Below, piece by piece: positions 1-11,969 of a stretch of DNA of 64,000 nucleotides (the first letter of the stretch is position 1; every line of letters begins with the position of its first letter). Under the pieces are notes generated by a model. That model ran no database searches, was not told the origin of the DNA, and saw only the letters and a list, made by a program, of their open reading frames with translations. The DNA lies in NCBI GenBank assembly GCA_024704765.1, contig JAKMXF010000343.1, positions 558,001-622,000 on the forward strand. The letters are read 5' to 3'. The DNA comes from Oopsacas minuta. Taxonomy: Eukaryota; Porifera; Hexactinellida; Lyssacinosida; Leucopsacidae. The translations under genes and the position numbers were made by a program.

Positions 1-675
1 TCTGTACAGGGCAGGGACTAAGTAGATTTGTACATTGATTTTAGTTTAGATAAACTTACTGATTGTGTGAGCCCAATAACCTAAACTATTAAAGCATGTA
101 CATTTTGTGTGTAAATCAAAAGTTCTTCTTCAAGCATACACGGATTTTCAGTACAGCCTATATATACTTTTAGCTTTTGTCACTTCAGAATTATTATTTG
201 ATACACCTCAACGATATTTGAGTAAATATCGGTAAAATGATAATAATTACTATTTACAGATTAAAGATGGTATGCATAGGTTCTGCATGACATATAATGC
301 TTGAGGCACAACTTAGTTCATGTATATATTCACGCGTATATTGATTCCCTTGAACCGGACCGCATGGAGCGAGAAGAGATCTTATGGGTGCACAGGGTTC
401 TGGCGAATGCAATGGAGAAATGAGAAATCCACACAGGGATATGACACAAATGGGTTTGCACCTAGCAGGTATGCATATCATAAAAAGATATAAAATATAC
501 GTATGAAGGTTTGTATTGATTATAGAAAAGCTTTTGAAATAATTTCAGATTGTCTGACTAGTCTGTATCTGGTAAAGAGAGAGTCAAAATTGGTGAGCAC
601 AGCCCCGGGAAATTTTGGCTCCCCATAAGCCCTCTCGACGTTCCTGGTGTACTGTACCTTAAGTAATCTAATTAC
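1..675 (-). other. Gene A intron with a conserved open stretch
   Basis: Reverse complement of the gene B intron 30540-31215. It holds a 75-codon open frame at 254-481 that aligns without gaps to 30732-30959 (about 54 of 75 residues the same). It is probably an old mobile-element remnant, and no family was recognised. Confidence 0.5.
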
Positions 676-978
676 CTGTATTTGGGTCAATGTCGGGTAT
701 TACAGCTGTATAGGTCCTATTCATCCCACCACTCTCTGTAACTTCACAGCTGTATGATCCAGGTTGAGTAGTGTAAACTTGTATAGTACTAATTCCTGTA
801 TTAGGATCAGTTGTAGAAGTGAGATCAGTTCTGATACCAGATAGATCTACATAACTCCACATCACTTCTGGTGTGTTCATATTCTCTGTAATACAGTAGA
901 GAGTAGTGTCTGTTGTTAGAATTGTATTGTCTGATAATGCAGAGTATGATGATGCTATTACTTCTCCGAATACGTCCA
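676..978 (-). CDS. Gene A exon 15: Ig-like domain
   Basis: Last exon of gene A in view. It has a complete Ig signature (LYCITE, VMWSYVD, GSYSCEV) and a GTAATT donor at its left side, so the coding sequence goes on past the window edge. Confidence 0.83.
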
Positions 979-3900
979 CTAAAGGATAACAAGCAATATA
1001 TATAATATAAACGTCCCACGTACATCAAATATTGGCAATTATTCCTTAAACAAGTCTTACAACTTGGACTACATATTCCAAATTTCTGACTATAGAATTA
1101 TTCAAATTACAAAAACACTTACATTTAGTACCACAGAAGTAGCAAGGCAGTATGTCTGTACATGGTGTATCATTCCAAGTGTCTAAAATATTCGTAGTAT
1201 GTACACATTGTTCAGGAGGTCCACCATTGGGCTGACCAGTATCAAATCTCCTGAAATTATTGACAGTACCATCTGCCCAAGTAAATCTCCCGTTAATGTC
1301 TGTCTCCCTCAATCCTATCCAACATTCTATTGAGCCAGTATTTATGCTAAACAACAAGTTATTCTGTTCACTTGATGATATTGTAACTAGGTCATAACCA
1401 CTTGAAACACATTGTAGTCTAGAATCTTCCCAGTCGAGTGAGCCTGTGAAATAATTGATACATGTCCCATCACTTGATATAGCATCACATCCACTTGTAG
1501 GCACTACAATACAAAGAAAGCATGTGAATGCTAAGTATGAGTCTAATATAGTCCGCAAAGATTCAAAATTACGAACAATGTACTCTACCTGTAGTTGGGT
1601 CAGTGTCGGGTATTACAGCTGTATAGGTTTCATTCATCCCTCCACTCTCTGTAACTTCACAGCTGTAGTATCCAGGCTGAGTAGTGTACACTGTCATAGT
1701 ACTAACTCCTGTATTAGGATCAGTTGTAGAAGTGAGATCAGTTCTGATACCAAATAGATCTACATAACTCCACATCACTTCTGGTGTGTTCATATTCTCT
1801 GTAATACAGTAGAGAGTAGTGTCTGACGTTAGAATTGTATTGTCTGATAATGCAGAGTATGTTGATGCTATTACTTCTCCGAATACGTCCACTAAAGCAT
1901 AACAAGCAATATATATATAATACAAACGTCTCACGTACATCATAATTGGCGAGTATTCCGTAAACAAGTATTACATTTCGGGCTACACATTCCAAATTTC
2001 TGACTATCGAATTATTTAAACAAGCAAGCTACGCTTACTTGCGTTTCGTGGCAAGCGAAGTACTCTAGTAAGCGTGCCCATCGTATTCTGTATATTTACA
2101 TTTGAACACATGCATATCAACCATTTACATTTCTCATAATACAGGGCCGTAGCCACTAAAATAAAGCGGTCAGGTTAACTTGACAAACCTGACTGAGTAG
2201 TCAGGTTAATCTAACCAACCTGATTGATTGGTACCATATTGTGGAAATTCAGTAACTAAAAGTGGTCAGGTTGAAACTTGACCAGTGGCTACGGCCCTGT
2301 AATAGCATTACATTGGCCACAAATTCATCATATTATTAAATCTCAGAGATTGTCTGTCTGTCTGTCCGTTGTCAAGAAAAGGATTTACGGTATGCAATTT
2401 TGAAATTATCGCATCACTATGTACGTATTCATCGTGTTTATCAAGGAAGTAAATAGAATTCAATAAAACTAAATTAAATATATCGAACATGCTGAATCCG
2501 ATTTTCACACTTGAGGATTGATCATAAGTAAATATACTGTTGTTTTTATGATTATAAGTAAACAAATTTGAAAATTGAGGTAGAATCAGACTTTCAACGA
2601 CTATACTGGGGTAATCGAGTATGCTGAGTCTGATTATTGTAAACAACATCAATAGTATTTAATCTCAATTGTTGTTTGTCTGATTGTTTGTCCGTTGAAT
2701 ACCTCGAGGCGGAATGCTCCGAGTTCATCATGAAGCGATGAGCCAAAGGCTCGTTAATCATGAATTCCACATAACATAATTAGGTAAACGTTTATGGAAA
2801 TGATCAATGATTTATCTACATAACTTTCACCGCTTGAGTATTTGAACTACTCAATATAAGCCGTAATATAATTTCTACGTACCGTAATTCAATTCACAAA
2901 CCTAGATACAGGTTTAGGAAATTGGCATTTGAATAATTGATACAATAGAGTCTTCAATGTAGTGGGTTACATAACATAGTTACAGGTTTAACAAATTTGA
3001 ATTTGAAAAATGTTGCGCAATTGGAACCATTGCATCCTAATTGGACTGGGTTAGAGCCTATATCATATGATTACTACAATTGGTAAAGTCTCGAATCTGA
3101 AAGGTCAATACATTTTGACACCTATCTCAGAGAGTTTTTGAGGTAGCACTTAGATCTTATAACTTGTTCCTAGATGTATTCCAATCCACATACGTGCCAA
3201 ATTAGAAGTTTGTAGTTATTACCAGTTCCTCAATCAATTCCGAACAAAAAATAAAAAGAACCATCCACAAATGAATATAAAAACACTTACATTTGGTACC
3301 ACAGAAGTAGCAAGGCAATATGTCTGTACATGGTGTATCATTCCAAGTGTCTAAGAAATTCGTAGTATGTACACATTGTTCAGGAGGTCCACCATTGGGC
3401 TGACCAGTATCAAATCTCCTGAAATTATTGACAGTACCATCTGCCCAAGTAAATCTCGCGTTAATGTCTGTCTCCCTCAATCCTATCCAACATTCTATTG
3501 AGCTAGTATTTATGCTAAACAACAAGTTATTCTGTTCACTTGATGATATTGTAACTAGGTCATAACCACTTGAAACACATTGTAGTCTAGAATCTTCCCA
3601 GTCGAGTGAGCCTGTGAAATAATTGATACATGTCCCATCACTTGAAATAGCATCACATCCACTTGTAGGCACTACAATACAAAGAAAGCATGTGAATGGT
3701 AAGTATGAGTCTAATATAGTCCACAAAGATTAAAAATTACGAACAATGTACTCTACCTGTAGTTGGGTCAGTATCGGGTATTACAGCTGTATAGGTTCTA
3801 TTCATCCCTCCACTCTCTGTAACTTCACAGCTATAGTATCCAGGCTGAGTAGTGTACACTTGTATAGTACTAACTCCTGTATTAGGATCAGTTGTAGAAG

Positions 3901-6900
3901 TGAGATCAGTACTGATACCAAATAGATCTACATAACTCCACATCACTTCTGGTGTGTTCATATTCTCTGTAATACAGTAGAGAGTAGTGTCTGATGTTAG
4001 AATTGTATTGTCGGATAATGGTGAGTATGATGATGCTATTACTTCTCCAAACACATTCACTACAGGACAACATACCAAAATGGTATATCAAACCGCATAT
4101 AAACTTATTAATTACTTACACTTAGTTCCACAGAAGTAGCAATTATATGGATCATCGCAGATGCCATCATTCCAAGTTTCAGTGGGCAGATTCCATGTTT
4201 GTACACAGTTTGCAATTGTTCCGCCATTAGGTTCGTTAACATGAAATTGTCTAAACGTACTATTACTACCATCTACCCAAACAAATGTCCCTTCATTCTC
4301 TATATCATTGAGTCCTATCCAACACTGAAATGAAGGACCACTTATAATACTATATAACAATGAATTCTCCTCAGACGATGACACTGAGGCTAAGTCGTAG
4401 CCTCTTGAAAGACACTGTAGTCTAGATTCTTCCCAGCTAATAATACCAGAACTTGTCCAATATGTGAAACATGTCCCTTCAGTTGATATTGCATCACAGC
4501 CGGTTGTAGGCACTACAATACGTATTTATAATGAGAGGATCAATTTTATTGGTCATATCCTGTATACATACATATATATGATTAAACCTCGTAAAAATAA
4601 GAAAGACTATAGCAAGAACTAATACAGTCAACATAACGTAACTCGAGCCCTCATAGAAATCAAAGTATTATCGCGATAGCGGATAAGGAGCACAAATATT
4701 GGAGGTCCCTGGTGTACGTATTAACGAGAACCTATTGGAAAATGTAATGTAATTTACCTGGATTTGGATTCGCGTCAAATATTACAGCTGTATAAGTTCT
4801 ATTCATCCCTCCATTCTCTGTAACTTCACAGCTGTATGATCCTGGCTGATTAGTGTAAACTTGTATAGTACTAACTCCTGTATTAGGATCAGTTGTAGAA
4901 GTGAGATCAGTACTGATACCAAATAGATCTACATAACTCCACATCACTTCTGGTGTGTTCATATTCTCTGTAACACAGTAGAGAGTAGTGTTTGATGTTA
5001 GAATTGTATTGTCTGATAATGGTGAGTATGATGATGCTATTACTTCTCCAAACACATTCACTACAGGACAACATACCAAAATGGTATATCAAACCGCATA
5101 TAAACTTATTAATTACTTACACTTAGTTCCACAGAAGTAGCAATTATATGGATCATCGCAGATGCCATCATTCCAAGTTTCAGTGGGCAGATTCCATGTT
5201 TGTACACAGTTTGCAATTGTTCCGCCATTAGGTTCGTTAACATGAAATTGTCTAAACGTACTATTACTACCATCTACCCAAACAAATGTCCCTTCGTTCT
5301 CTATATCATTGAGTCCTATCCAACACTGAAATGAAGGACCACTTATAATACTATATAACAATGAATTCTCCTCAGACGATGACACTGAGGCTAAGTCGTA
5401 GCCTCTTGAAAGACACTGTAGTCTAGATTCTTCCCAGCTAATAATACCAGAACTTGTCCAATATGTGAAACATGTCCCTTCAGTTGATATTGCATCACAG
5501 CCGGTTGTAGGCACTACAATACGTATTTATAATGAGAGGATCAATTTTATTGGTCATATCCTGTATACATACATATATATGATTAAACCTCGTAAAAATA
5601 AGAAAGACTATAGCAAGAACTAATACAGTCAACATAACGTAACTCGAGCCCTCATAGAAATCAAAGTATTATCGCGATAGCGGATAAGGAGCACAAATAT
5701 TGGAGGTCCCTGGTGTACGTATTAACGAGAACCTATTGGAAAATGTAATGTAATTTACCTGGATTTGGATTCGCGTCAAATATTACAGCTGTATAAGTTC
5801 TATTCATCCCTCCATTCTCTGTAACTTCACAGCTGTATGATCCTGGCTGATTAGTGTAAACTTGTATAGTACTAACTCCTGTATTAGGATCAGTTGTAGA
5901 AGTGAGATCAGTACTGATACCAAATAGATCTACATAACTCCACATCACTTCTGGTGTGTTCATATTCTCTGTAACACAGTAGAGAGTAGTGTTTGATGTT
6001 AGAATTGTATTGTCTGATAATGGTGAGTATGATGATGCTATTACTTCTCCAAACACATTCACTACAGGACAACATACCAAAATGGTATATCAAACCGCAT
6101 ATAAACTTATTAATTACTTACACTTAGTTCCACAGAAGTAGCAATTATATGGATCATCGCAGATGCCATCATTCCAAGTTTCAGTGGGCAGATTCCATGT
6201 TTGTACACAGTTTGCAATTGTTCCGCCATTAGGTTCGTTAACATGAAATTGTCTAAACGTACTATTACTACCATCTACCCAAACAAATGTCCCTTCATTC
6301 TCTATATCATTGAGTCCTATCCAACACTGAAATGAAGGACCACTTATAATACTATATAACAATGAATTCTCCTCAGACGATGACACTGAGGCTAAGTCGT
6401 AGCCTCTTGAAAGACACTGTAGTCTAGATTCTTCCCAGCTAATAATACCAGAACTTGTCCAATATGTGAAACATGTCCTTTCAGTTGATATTGCATCACA
6501 GCCGGTTGTAGGCACTACAATACGTATTTATAATGAGAGGATCAATTTTATTGGTCATATCCTGTATACATACATATATATGATTAAACCTCATAAAAAT
6601 AAGAAAGACTATAGCGGGAACTAATACAGTCAACATGCCGTAACTCGAGCCCTCATAGAAATCAAAGTATTATCGCGATAGCGGATAAGGAGCACAAATA
6701 TTGGAGGTCCCTGGTGTACGTATTAACGAGAACCTATTGGAAAATGTTATGTAATTTACCTGAATTTGGATTTGCGTCAAATATTACAGCTGTATAAGTT
6801 CTACTCATCCCTCCACTCTCTGTAACTTCACAGCTGTATGATCCTGGCTGATTAGTGTAAACTTGTATAGTGCTAATTCCTGTATTAGGATCAGTTGTAG

Positions 6901-9900
6901 AAGTGAGATCAGTACTGATACCAAATAGATCTACATAACTCCACATCACTTCTGGTGTGTTCATATTCTCTGTAACACAGTAGAGAGTAGTGTTTGATGT
7001 TAGAATTGTATTGTCTGATAATGGTGAGTATGATGATGCTATTACTTCTCCAAACACATTCACTAAAGGATAACATACCAAAGGATAAGTCCACCTGATA
7101 TGATACAACTTTGTTGTAAGCAGCAAGAAGATACAAATATATTTCATGTAATATTATTTCAGGGAAATACAATATATTCCTAATCCCAGTTAACAATCAA
7201 TTTTGTATGTAGTTCATGCTACTAGAGGTCACAAGTCCGAGCAGGAGCCACTCTTGTCAGGTTAAATCGGCCATCAAATTTGAAATAATTTAATCCATTC
7301 CTTTACGTGATAAATATCATGACTGATATTATTATACTGAATGATAGGATCAATACACATATTAATTTTAGAAATATACTAAACCTTGTTGGTTTATGCG
7401 TCATGTTGGGCTGGCTAGTGCCGATAAACTCCGCATGTATGTACTCTACTTACTATACACTGTCCAACAAAAATAAATATATAATATTGTATACAGGGCC
7501 GCTCCCAGGAATCTTTAGTGGGGTGTGAGCAAAGGAAGATTTGGGGCAAAGTCTCCAACAAATTTTTTGATAAATACTGTGAAAAAATTTTCAATACAAA
7601 TGTCGACTTAACCTGAAGATATTATCTATTGAGCTCAAAAGGACGGATTATTTGAAGTATACTTCGAAACGAATAGCGACTGGCTAAAGGGTCGTGACTG
7701 GGGATAATTCCTCCAGTATTAAATCACTAATTTCTCTTCTGAACAATTCAAATATACAAATATAAGCATTTACCTTTAATGCTACAGAAATAGCAACTCA
7801 GAGTATGTCCTATACATTGATGATCATTCCAGCGACTATTCGTTCTAAATTCTACACAGTTATATATCGATCCGGGATCATGGGGCTCATTAGTATCAAA
7901 ATTTCTATACGTACTATCACTGCCATCTACCCAAACAAATGTCCCTTCATTAGCTATATCATTGAGTCCTATCCAACAAGTACTAGTTCCTGTAAGTAGG
8001 CTTAACGACAGTGCATTCTCTTCAGATGATGATATTGTAGCTAGGTCGTAACCGCTCGAAAGACACTGTTGTCTAGAATCTACCCAGTTAATAGGAGAGC
8101 TTTGGAAATACCTGAAACATGTACCTTCATTTGATATTGCACCACATCCACTTGAAGGAACTACAATACAGAGGACATAAGATTGATACCATATCGATAT
8201 CGGTTAAAATTATCCGATACGATACATATCTGTACTATTTTTATGAAAATAGAAAACATATCGAAATATCTGATATATCTAAACTATCGGAAGTATCAGT
8301 AAATTGTCGAATATTGGAAAATATTGGAAATATCAGAAATATACTTTGGGAATTTTGTTCAGTAAGGACCATTTGAACACTATATCAATCTGTCTTGTTT
8401 AAGAAATATACCAATATGTTGTTGTAACGAAATTGAATACGTATTTTACACCATAATCCACATAGAAATTGAGGCAAACATATCTTGTAGCTGTTGCAGA
8501 GGTGAACCTCTTGCCACTGACAAAATTTGAAATATTTCATTTCGAATATTGAATAGGCTCCGTAGTCATTTGGTGCATATCATATATGGAAAGGGAGGTA
8601 TATCAATATTATTCAATGTCGATTGTTGTTTGTTTGTTTGTTTGTCGGTTGTCAAGGAAAGGATATAAGGCATGCAATTTTGAAATTGTCGCATAACTAT
8701 GTATTTTGGTATTGTAAACAACATCAATAGTATTAAATCTCAGTTGTTGTCTGTCCGTTGATATCGATATATATTGTTTTATGAATAGGATTGGTCTAAA
8801 CGGTTACCCAGGGGTAACTAAGTACACTGAATTCGAAATTCGCAATTTCAAGGTTCTAATATGAAAATGTATTGTTGAATATATAGGAAAAAATTAGCAA
8901 AATCTCAAAACGTAGATACTTGCTCTCATCGGCTATAATGGGGGTTGAAATCAAAATCTGATCGAGATAGCCGGATAGGGAGTACGAATATTGGATGTCC
9001 TCTGGTGTACGTATTAACGAAAGTCTATTGTAAAAAGGAATGGAATTTACCTGGATTTGGATTTAAGTCAAATATTACAGCTGTATAGGTCCCAACTACC
9101 CCTCCATCCTCAGTGACTTCACAGCTGTATGATCCAGGCTGAGTAGTGTACACTTGTATAGTACTAACTCCTGTAGTAGGATCAGTTGTAGAAGTGAGAT
9201 CAGTTCTGATACCAGATAGATCTACATAACTCCACATCACTTCTGGTGTGTTCATATTCTCTGTAACACAGTAGAGTGTAGTGTCTGATGTTAGAATTGA
9301 ATTGTCTGATAATGCAGAGTATGTTGAGCCAGTAACTTCTCCAAACACATTCACTAAAGGATAACATACCAAAGGGATAAGTCCACCTGATACGATACAA
9401 CTTTGTTGTATGCAACAAGAAATGTACATACATTTATGTAACAAAATTTCAGGAAAATACAATATTTTCCTAATTCCATGAAACAATGAATGTTGCATGC
9501 AATTCATGCTACTAGAGATCACAAGTCCGAGCCCGAGGCACTTTTGTCAGGATATACCGGCCATCAAATATGAAATAATGTAATTTATTCCTTTACTTAA
9601 TTCATTAGTATCAAGAACTATCTGATTAATAAATTTATTCATTTTAGAAATATACTAAACCTTATTGGTTTTATGCGTTATGTTGGGCTGGCTCGTGCCG
9701 ATAAACTCCCTCTGTTCATCCTCTACTTACAATACACGGTCCAACAAAATTAAATATATAATAATGTATGCAGGGCCGCTTCAAGAAATCTTTAGTGCGG
9801 TGTGCGAGCAAAGGAACATTTAGGGCAAAGTTTCCAACAAATTTTATGACAAATATTGTGGAATAATTTTCGAAATAAATATCGACTTAAACTGAAGATA

Positions 9901-11930
9901 TTATCTATGAACTCAAAAGGACGGATTATTTGAAGTATACTTCGAAACGAATAGCGACTGGCTAAAGGGTCGTGATTGGGGATAATTCCTCCAGTATTAA
10001 ATCACTAATTTCTGTGTTGAGAAATTCAAATATACAAATATAATCATTTACCTTTAATGCTACAGAAATAGCAAGCCAGAGTCTGTCCTATACATTGATG
10101 ATCATTCCAGCGACCACTCGATCTTGTGTGTACACAGCTTTCTGACGATCCACCATTGGGCTCATTAGTATCAAAATTTCTATACGTACTATCACTGCCA
10201 TCTACCCAAACAAATGTCCCCTCATTATCTATATCATTGAGTCCTATCCAACAATCAGTAGTTCCTGTAACTAGGCTTAACCACAGTGCATTCTCTTCAG
10301 ATGATGATATTGTAGCTAGGTCGTAACCGCTCGAAAGACACTGTTGTCTAGAATCTACCCAGTTAATAGGAGAGCTTTGGAAATACCTGAAACATGTACC
10401 TTCATTTGATATTCCACCACATCCACTTGAAGGAACTACAATACAGAGGATATAAGATTGATAACATATCGATATCGGTTAAAATTATCCGATACGATAC
10501 ATATCTGTACGATTTTTATGAAAATAGAAACACATCGAAATATCTGATATATCTAAACTATCGGAAGTATCAGTAAATTGTCGAATATTGGAAAATATTG
10601 GAATATCAGAAATATACTTTGGGAATTTCGTTCAGTAAGGACCATTTGAACACTATATCAATCTGTCTTGTTTAAGAAATATACCAATATGTTGTTGTAA
10701 CTAATTGAATACGTATTTTACACCATAATCCACATAGAAATTGAGGCAATCTTGTAGCCATTGCAGAGGTGAACCTCTTGCCACTGACAAAATTTGAAAT
10801 ATTTCATTTCGAATATTGAATAGGCTCCGTAGTCATTTGGTGCATATCATATATGGAAGGGAGATATATCAATATTATTCAATGTCGATTGTTGTTTGTT
10901 TGTTTGTTTGTCGGTTGTCAAGGAAAGGATATAAGGCATGCAATTTTGAAATTGTCGCATAACTATGTATTTTGGTATTGTAAACAACATCAATAGTATT
11001 AAATCTCAGTTGTTGTTTGTTTGTTTGTTTGTCCGTTGATATCTATTTATATTGTTTTATGAATAGGCTTGCTCTAAACGGTTACCCAGGGGGTAACTAA
11101 GTATACTGAATCCGGGATTCGCATTTTCAAGGTTCTCATATATGAAGTTATAGTTGTTTCTATGAATTTATAAAGGAAATACAAAGTTGAATCCTAAAAT
11201 ATAATTATAGACTTGCTCTTAACGGCTATAGGTGGCTATCAAAGGATGCTGAATTCTAATTTTGCATATTCAAGTTTATCTTAAATTCTTTGTGTTTTTA
11301 TGACTATAAAGTAAACAAATAGTTGAAATATTTATTTATTAATTCAATTTTGCATTTTATACTTTACTAAATTTGAGGCATAAAGTGCCAAGTCACTACC
11401 TGTTCGAAAGCCGCGGAGCGCGAGCAAGCTAAGCTGCTCGTAATTCAGGGCTGTATCAATTCATATTGAGTTGACATAATAAGCTAATTTTCTTGAATGA
11501 ATTGAATGAGTTGAAAGAGTTTACAACACTAATTAGGCCAGGAGGTATTAAAAGTAGGTACATTATCTGTTCTAAGAATTGGAAATCATCTAAGGAAATA
11601 ATGTACAATGTATACATTACTTCAGTCGTAACAGCAATGCATCAGTTATAAAGTTAGAAACTCAATATTTCGAATTTAACACTCGGTTATTAAATGAGTT
11701 GGTAAAATAAACACAGAATTTTGAATGAGATTAATGGGTTGGTGAAAGAAAAGTAAACGAGTTGGAAGACAAATATTGAGGTTTTTGCCAACTCAAAATG
11801 AGTTGATACAGCACTGCCGGGCTCGTATACATAATAATTATCAAATGAACACAATATACTTACCTTGTGAGTAGACTAGCGTGTGCAACTGAAGTGCCAA
11901 TATCGATAAAATGAAATATAGATGCTTCAT
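676..11930 (-). CDS. Gene A: modular CTLD-Ig receptor, partial (3' end outside window)
   Basis: Predicted secretory-pathway receptor. The coding join on the minus strand is 11930-11864, 10435-10052, 9353-9051, 8160-7774, 7062-6760, 6514-6122, 6061-5759, 5513-5121, 5060-4758, 4512-4120, 4059-3757, 3671-3291, 1891-1589, 1503-1123, 978-676. All 15 exons keep an open frame with GT donors and AG acceptors, and all junctions are phase 1. This gives 4,900 coding bases: a signal peptide and seven CTLD-Ig pairs. Bases 1-675 match the intron that follows gene B's second Ig exon, so more CTLD, Ig and a membrane exon are expected beyond the left edge. Lectin function is inferred from WIGL, EPN/QPN and WND motifs. 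It is the largest member of the cluster and shows recent internal exon amplification. Confidence 0.85.
1123..1503 (-). CDS. Gene A exon 14: CTLD, QPN type
   Basis: Second membrane-proximal CTLD in view, nearly identical to gene B exon 6 (TGQPNGG, TWNDTPC, CYFCGTKC). Confidence 0.87.
1589..1891 (-). CDS. Gene A exon 13: Ig-like domain
   Basis: Ig exon with STMTVYTTQPGYYSCEV and GGMNETY. The residue after N in the last motif is E here and R in most copies. Confidence 0.85.
1892..3290 (-). other. Long gene A intron with repeats
   Basis: Apart from the small element at 2142-2299, it holds one copy of the dispersed AT-rich repeat (about 2330-2765) with the ATGAAGCGATGAGCC motif. It is colinear with 53156-54550 in gene C. 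No exon was found in it. Confidence 0.6.
2142..2299. mobile_element. Small inverted-repeat element (MITE) in gene A intron
   Basis: 158 bases bounded by CAGGGCCGTAGCCAC and its complement, flanked by TA on both sides, with internal GTCAGGTT repeats. No coding capacity. The copy at 53403-53560 sits in the matching intron of gene C, so it was present before the genes split. Confidence 0.85.
3291..3671 (-). CDS. Gene A exon 12: CTLD, QPN type
   Basis: 127-codon CTLD of the membrane-proximal subfamily (TSGCDAISS, LDWEDSRLQC, CWIGLRE, TGQPNGG, TWNDTPC). QPN replaces EPN or QPD. INARF replaces the INGRF of its relatives. Confidence 0.87.
3757..4059 (-). CDS. Gene A exon 11: Ig-like domain
   Basis: Hybrid-looking Ig exon. 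The start matches the tandem series (VNVFGEVIASSYSPL) while the end matches exon 13 (PGYYSCEV, PDTDPTTG). This suggests exchange between cassettes. Confidence 0.85.
4120..4512 (-). CDS. Gene A exon 10: CTLD, EPN type, tandem copy 3
   Basis: Third copy of the middle-subfamily CTLD. All cysteines, WIGL, EPN and WND are present. Confidence 0.87.
4758..5060 (-). CDS. Gene A exon 9: Ig-like domain
   Basis: Ig exon of the 1,001-base tandem series, with the Cys, Trp and Y-x-C signature complete. Confidence 0.87.
5121..5513 (-). CDS. Gene A exon 8: CTLD, EPN type, tandem copy 2
   Basis: Same protein sequence as exon 10, with a silent third-position change near 5296. EPN and WND are intact. Confidence 0.87.
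5759..6061 (-). CDS. Gene A exon 7: Ig-like domain
   Basis: Second Ig exon of the tandem series. Its translation is identical to exon 9 (TSNTTLYCVTE, TENGGMNRTY, FDANPNPG). Confidence 0.87.
6122..6514 (-). CDS. Gene A exon 6: CTLD, EPN type, tandem copy 1
   Basis: 131-codon CTLD of the middle subfamily (TTGCDAIST, FHVNEPNGG, ETWNDG, CYFCGTKC). It is nearly identical to exons 8 and 10. It differs by ERT in place of EGT after IST, a single Gly-to-Arg change. Confidence 0.87.
6760..7062 (-). CDS. Gene A exon 5: Ig-like domain
   Basis: Open 101-codon Ig-like exon with YSPLSDN, YTNQPGSYSC and GGMSRTY. It is the first copy of the 1,001-base tandem series (same offset as exons 7 and 9). Confidence 0.85.
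7774..8160 (-). CDS. Gene A exon 4: CTLD, EPH variant
   Basis: 129-codon CTLD, clearly a duplicate of exon 2 (about 2.28 kb away), but with EPHDPG in place of EPNGG at the sugar-site loop. WIGL and WND are kept. The His substitution would be expected to change or weaken calcium and sugar binding. Confidence 0.85.
8161..9050 (-). other. Gene A intron with ATCGATAT-rich element
   Basis: The first 180 bases next to the CTLD exon are rich in ATCGATATC/GATACGATAC words, followed by a dispersed AT-rich repeat. No exon was seen. Confidence 0.55.
8170..8352. repeat. ATCGATAT-rich intronic element
   Basis: A stretch dense in ATATCGATATC, CGATACGATAC and GAAATATC words, directly upstream of a membrane-distal CTLD exon. 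Related stretches at 10452-10622, 28960-29115 and 57437-57608 hold the same position relative to their CTLD. Confidence 0.65.
9051..9353 (-). CDS. Gene A exon 3: Ig-like domain
   Basis: 101-codon Ig-like domain with Cys in TLYCVTE, Trp in VMWSYVD and the Y-x-C motif in GSYSCEVTEDGG. It uses the GEVTGSTY and EDGGVVGTY variants, which are also seen in part in gene B exons 3 and 5. Confidence 0.85.
10052..10435 (-). CDS. Gene A exon 2: CTLD, EPN type
   Basis: 128-codon C-type lectin domain. It opens with the extra N-terminal cysteine pair (VPSSGCGG...GTCFRYF), then CLSSGYDLATISSSEEN, CWIGL, the sugar-site triplet EPN, and WND near the end. EPN with WND is the classical mannose-type calcium site. 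It belongs to the membrane-distal subfamily shared with exon 4, gene B exon 4 and gene C exon 2. Confidence 0.85.
10436..11863 (-). other. Gene A intron 1
   Basis: Begins with the same ATCGATAT-rich element and dispersed repeat as intron 3, so a block of intron was copied with the CTLD. Further on, a motif AACTCAnnnTGAGTT-like recurs several times (11480-11810). No coding signal was seen. Confidence 0.5.
11864..11930 (-). CDS. Gene A exon 1: signal peptide
   Basis: ATG at 11930 opens a hydrophobic leader beginning MKHLYFILSILALQL and ending VYSQ before a GTAAGT donor. An in-frame ATG seven codons upstream (11951) is also conserved in genes B and C. The shorter start is preferred because the TATA-like box lies only about 19-26 bases before the upstream ATG, so transcripts may begin after it. 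Confidence 0.85.
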
Positions 11931-11969
11931 ATTATGCGGTTTGAATTGCATCACACACTAAACCATTAC

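Larger units (their letters stand above)
4059..7062 (-). repeat. Tandem array of three 1,001-base CTLD-Ig cassettes
   Basis: CTLD exons start their matches at 4120, 5121 and 6122, and Ig exons at 4758, 5759 and 6760. Both series have a period of exactly 1,001 bases. Introns inside the unit are also nearly identical, so the array is a recent in-gene amplification. Gene C holds only one CTLD of this type (55375-55767). Confidence 0.95.

Noticed and set aside
825-1028. A second open frame of 60-107 codons overlaps every Ig exon (ending in SIWYQN or SIWYQY).
   Set aside because: It recurs only because the Ig exons are nearly identical. It runs through splice sites, and the true frame has the Ig signature and phase-1 junctions.
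1455-1757. Antisense open frames over CTLD and Ig exons (for example also 52719-53021).
   Set aside because: They are shadow frames on the opposite strand with no domain pattern, crossing exon-intron borders.
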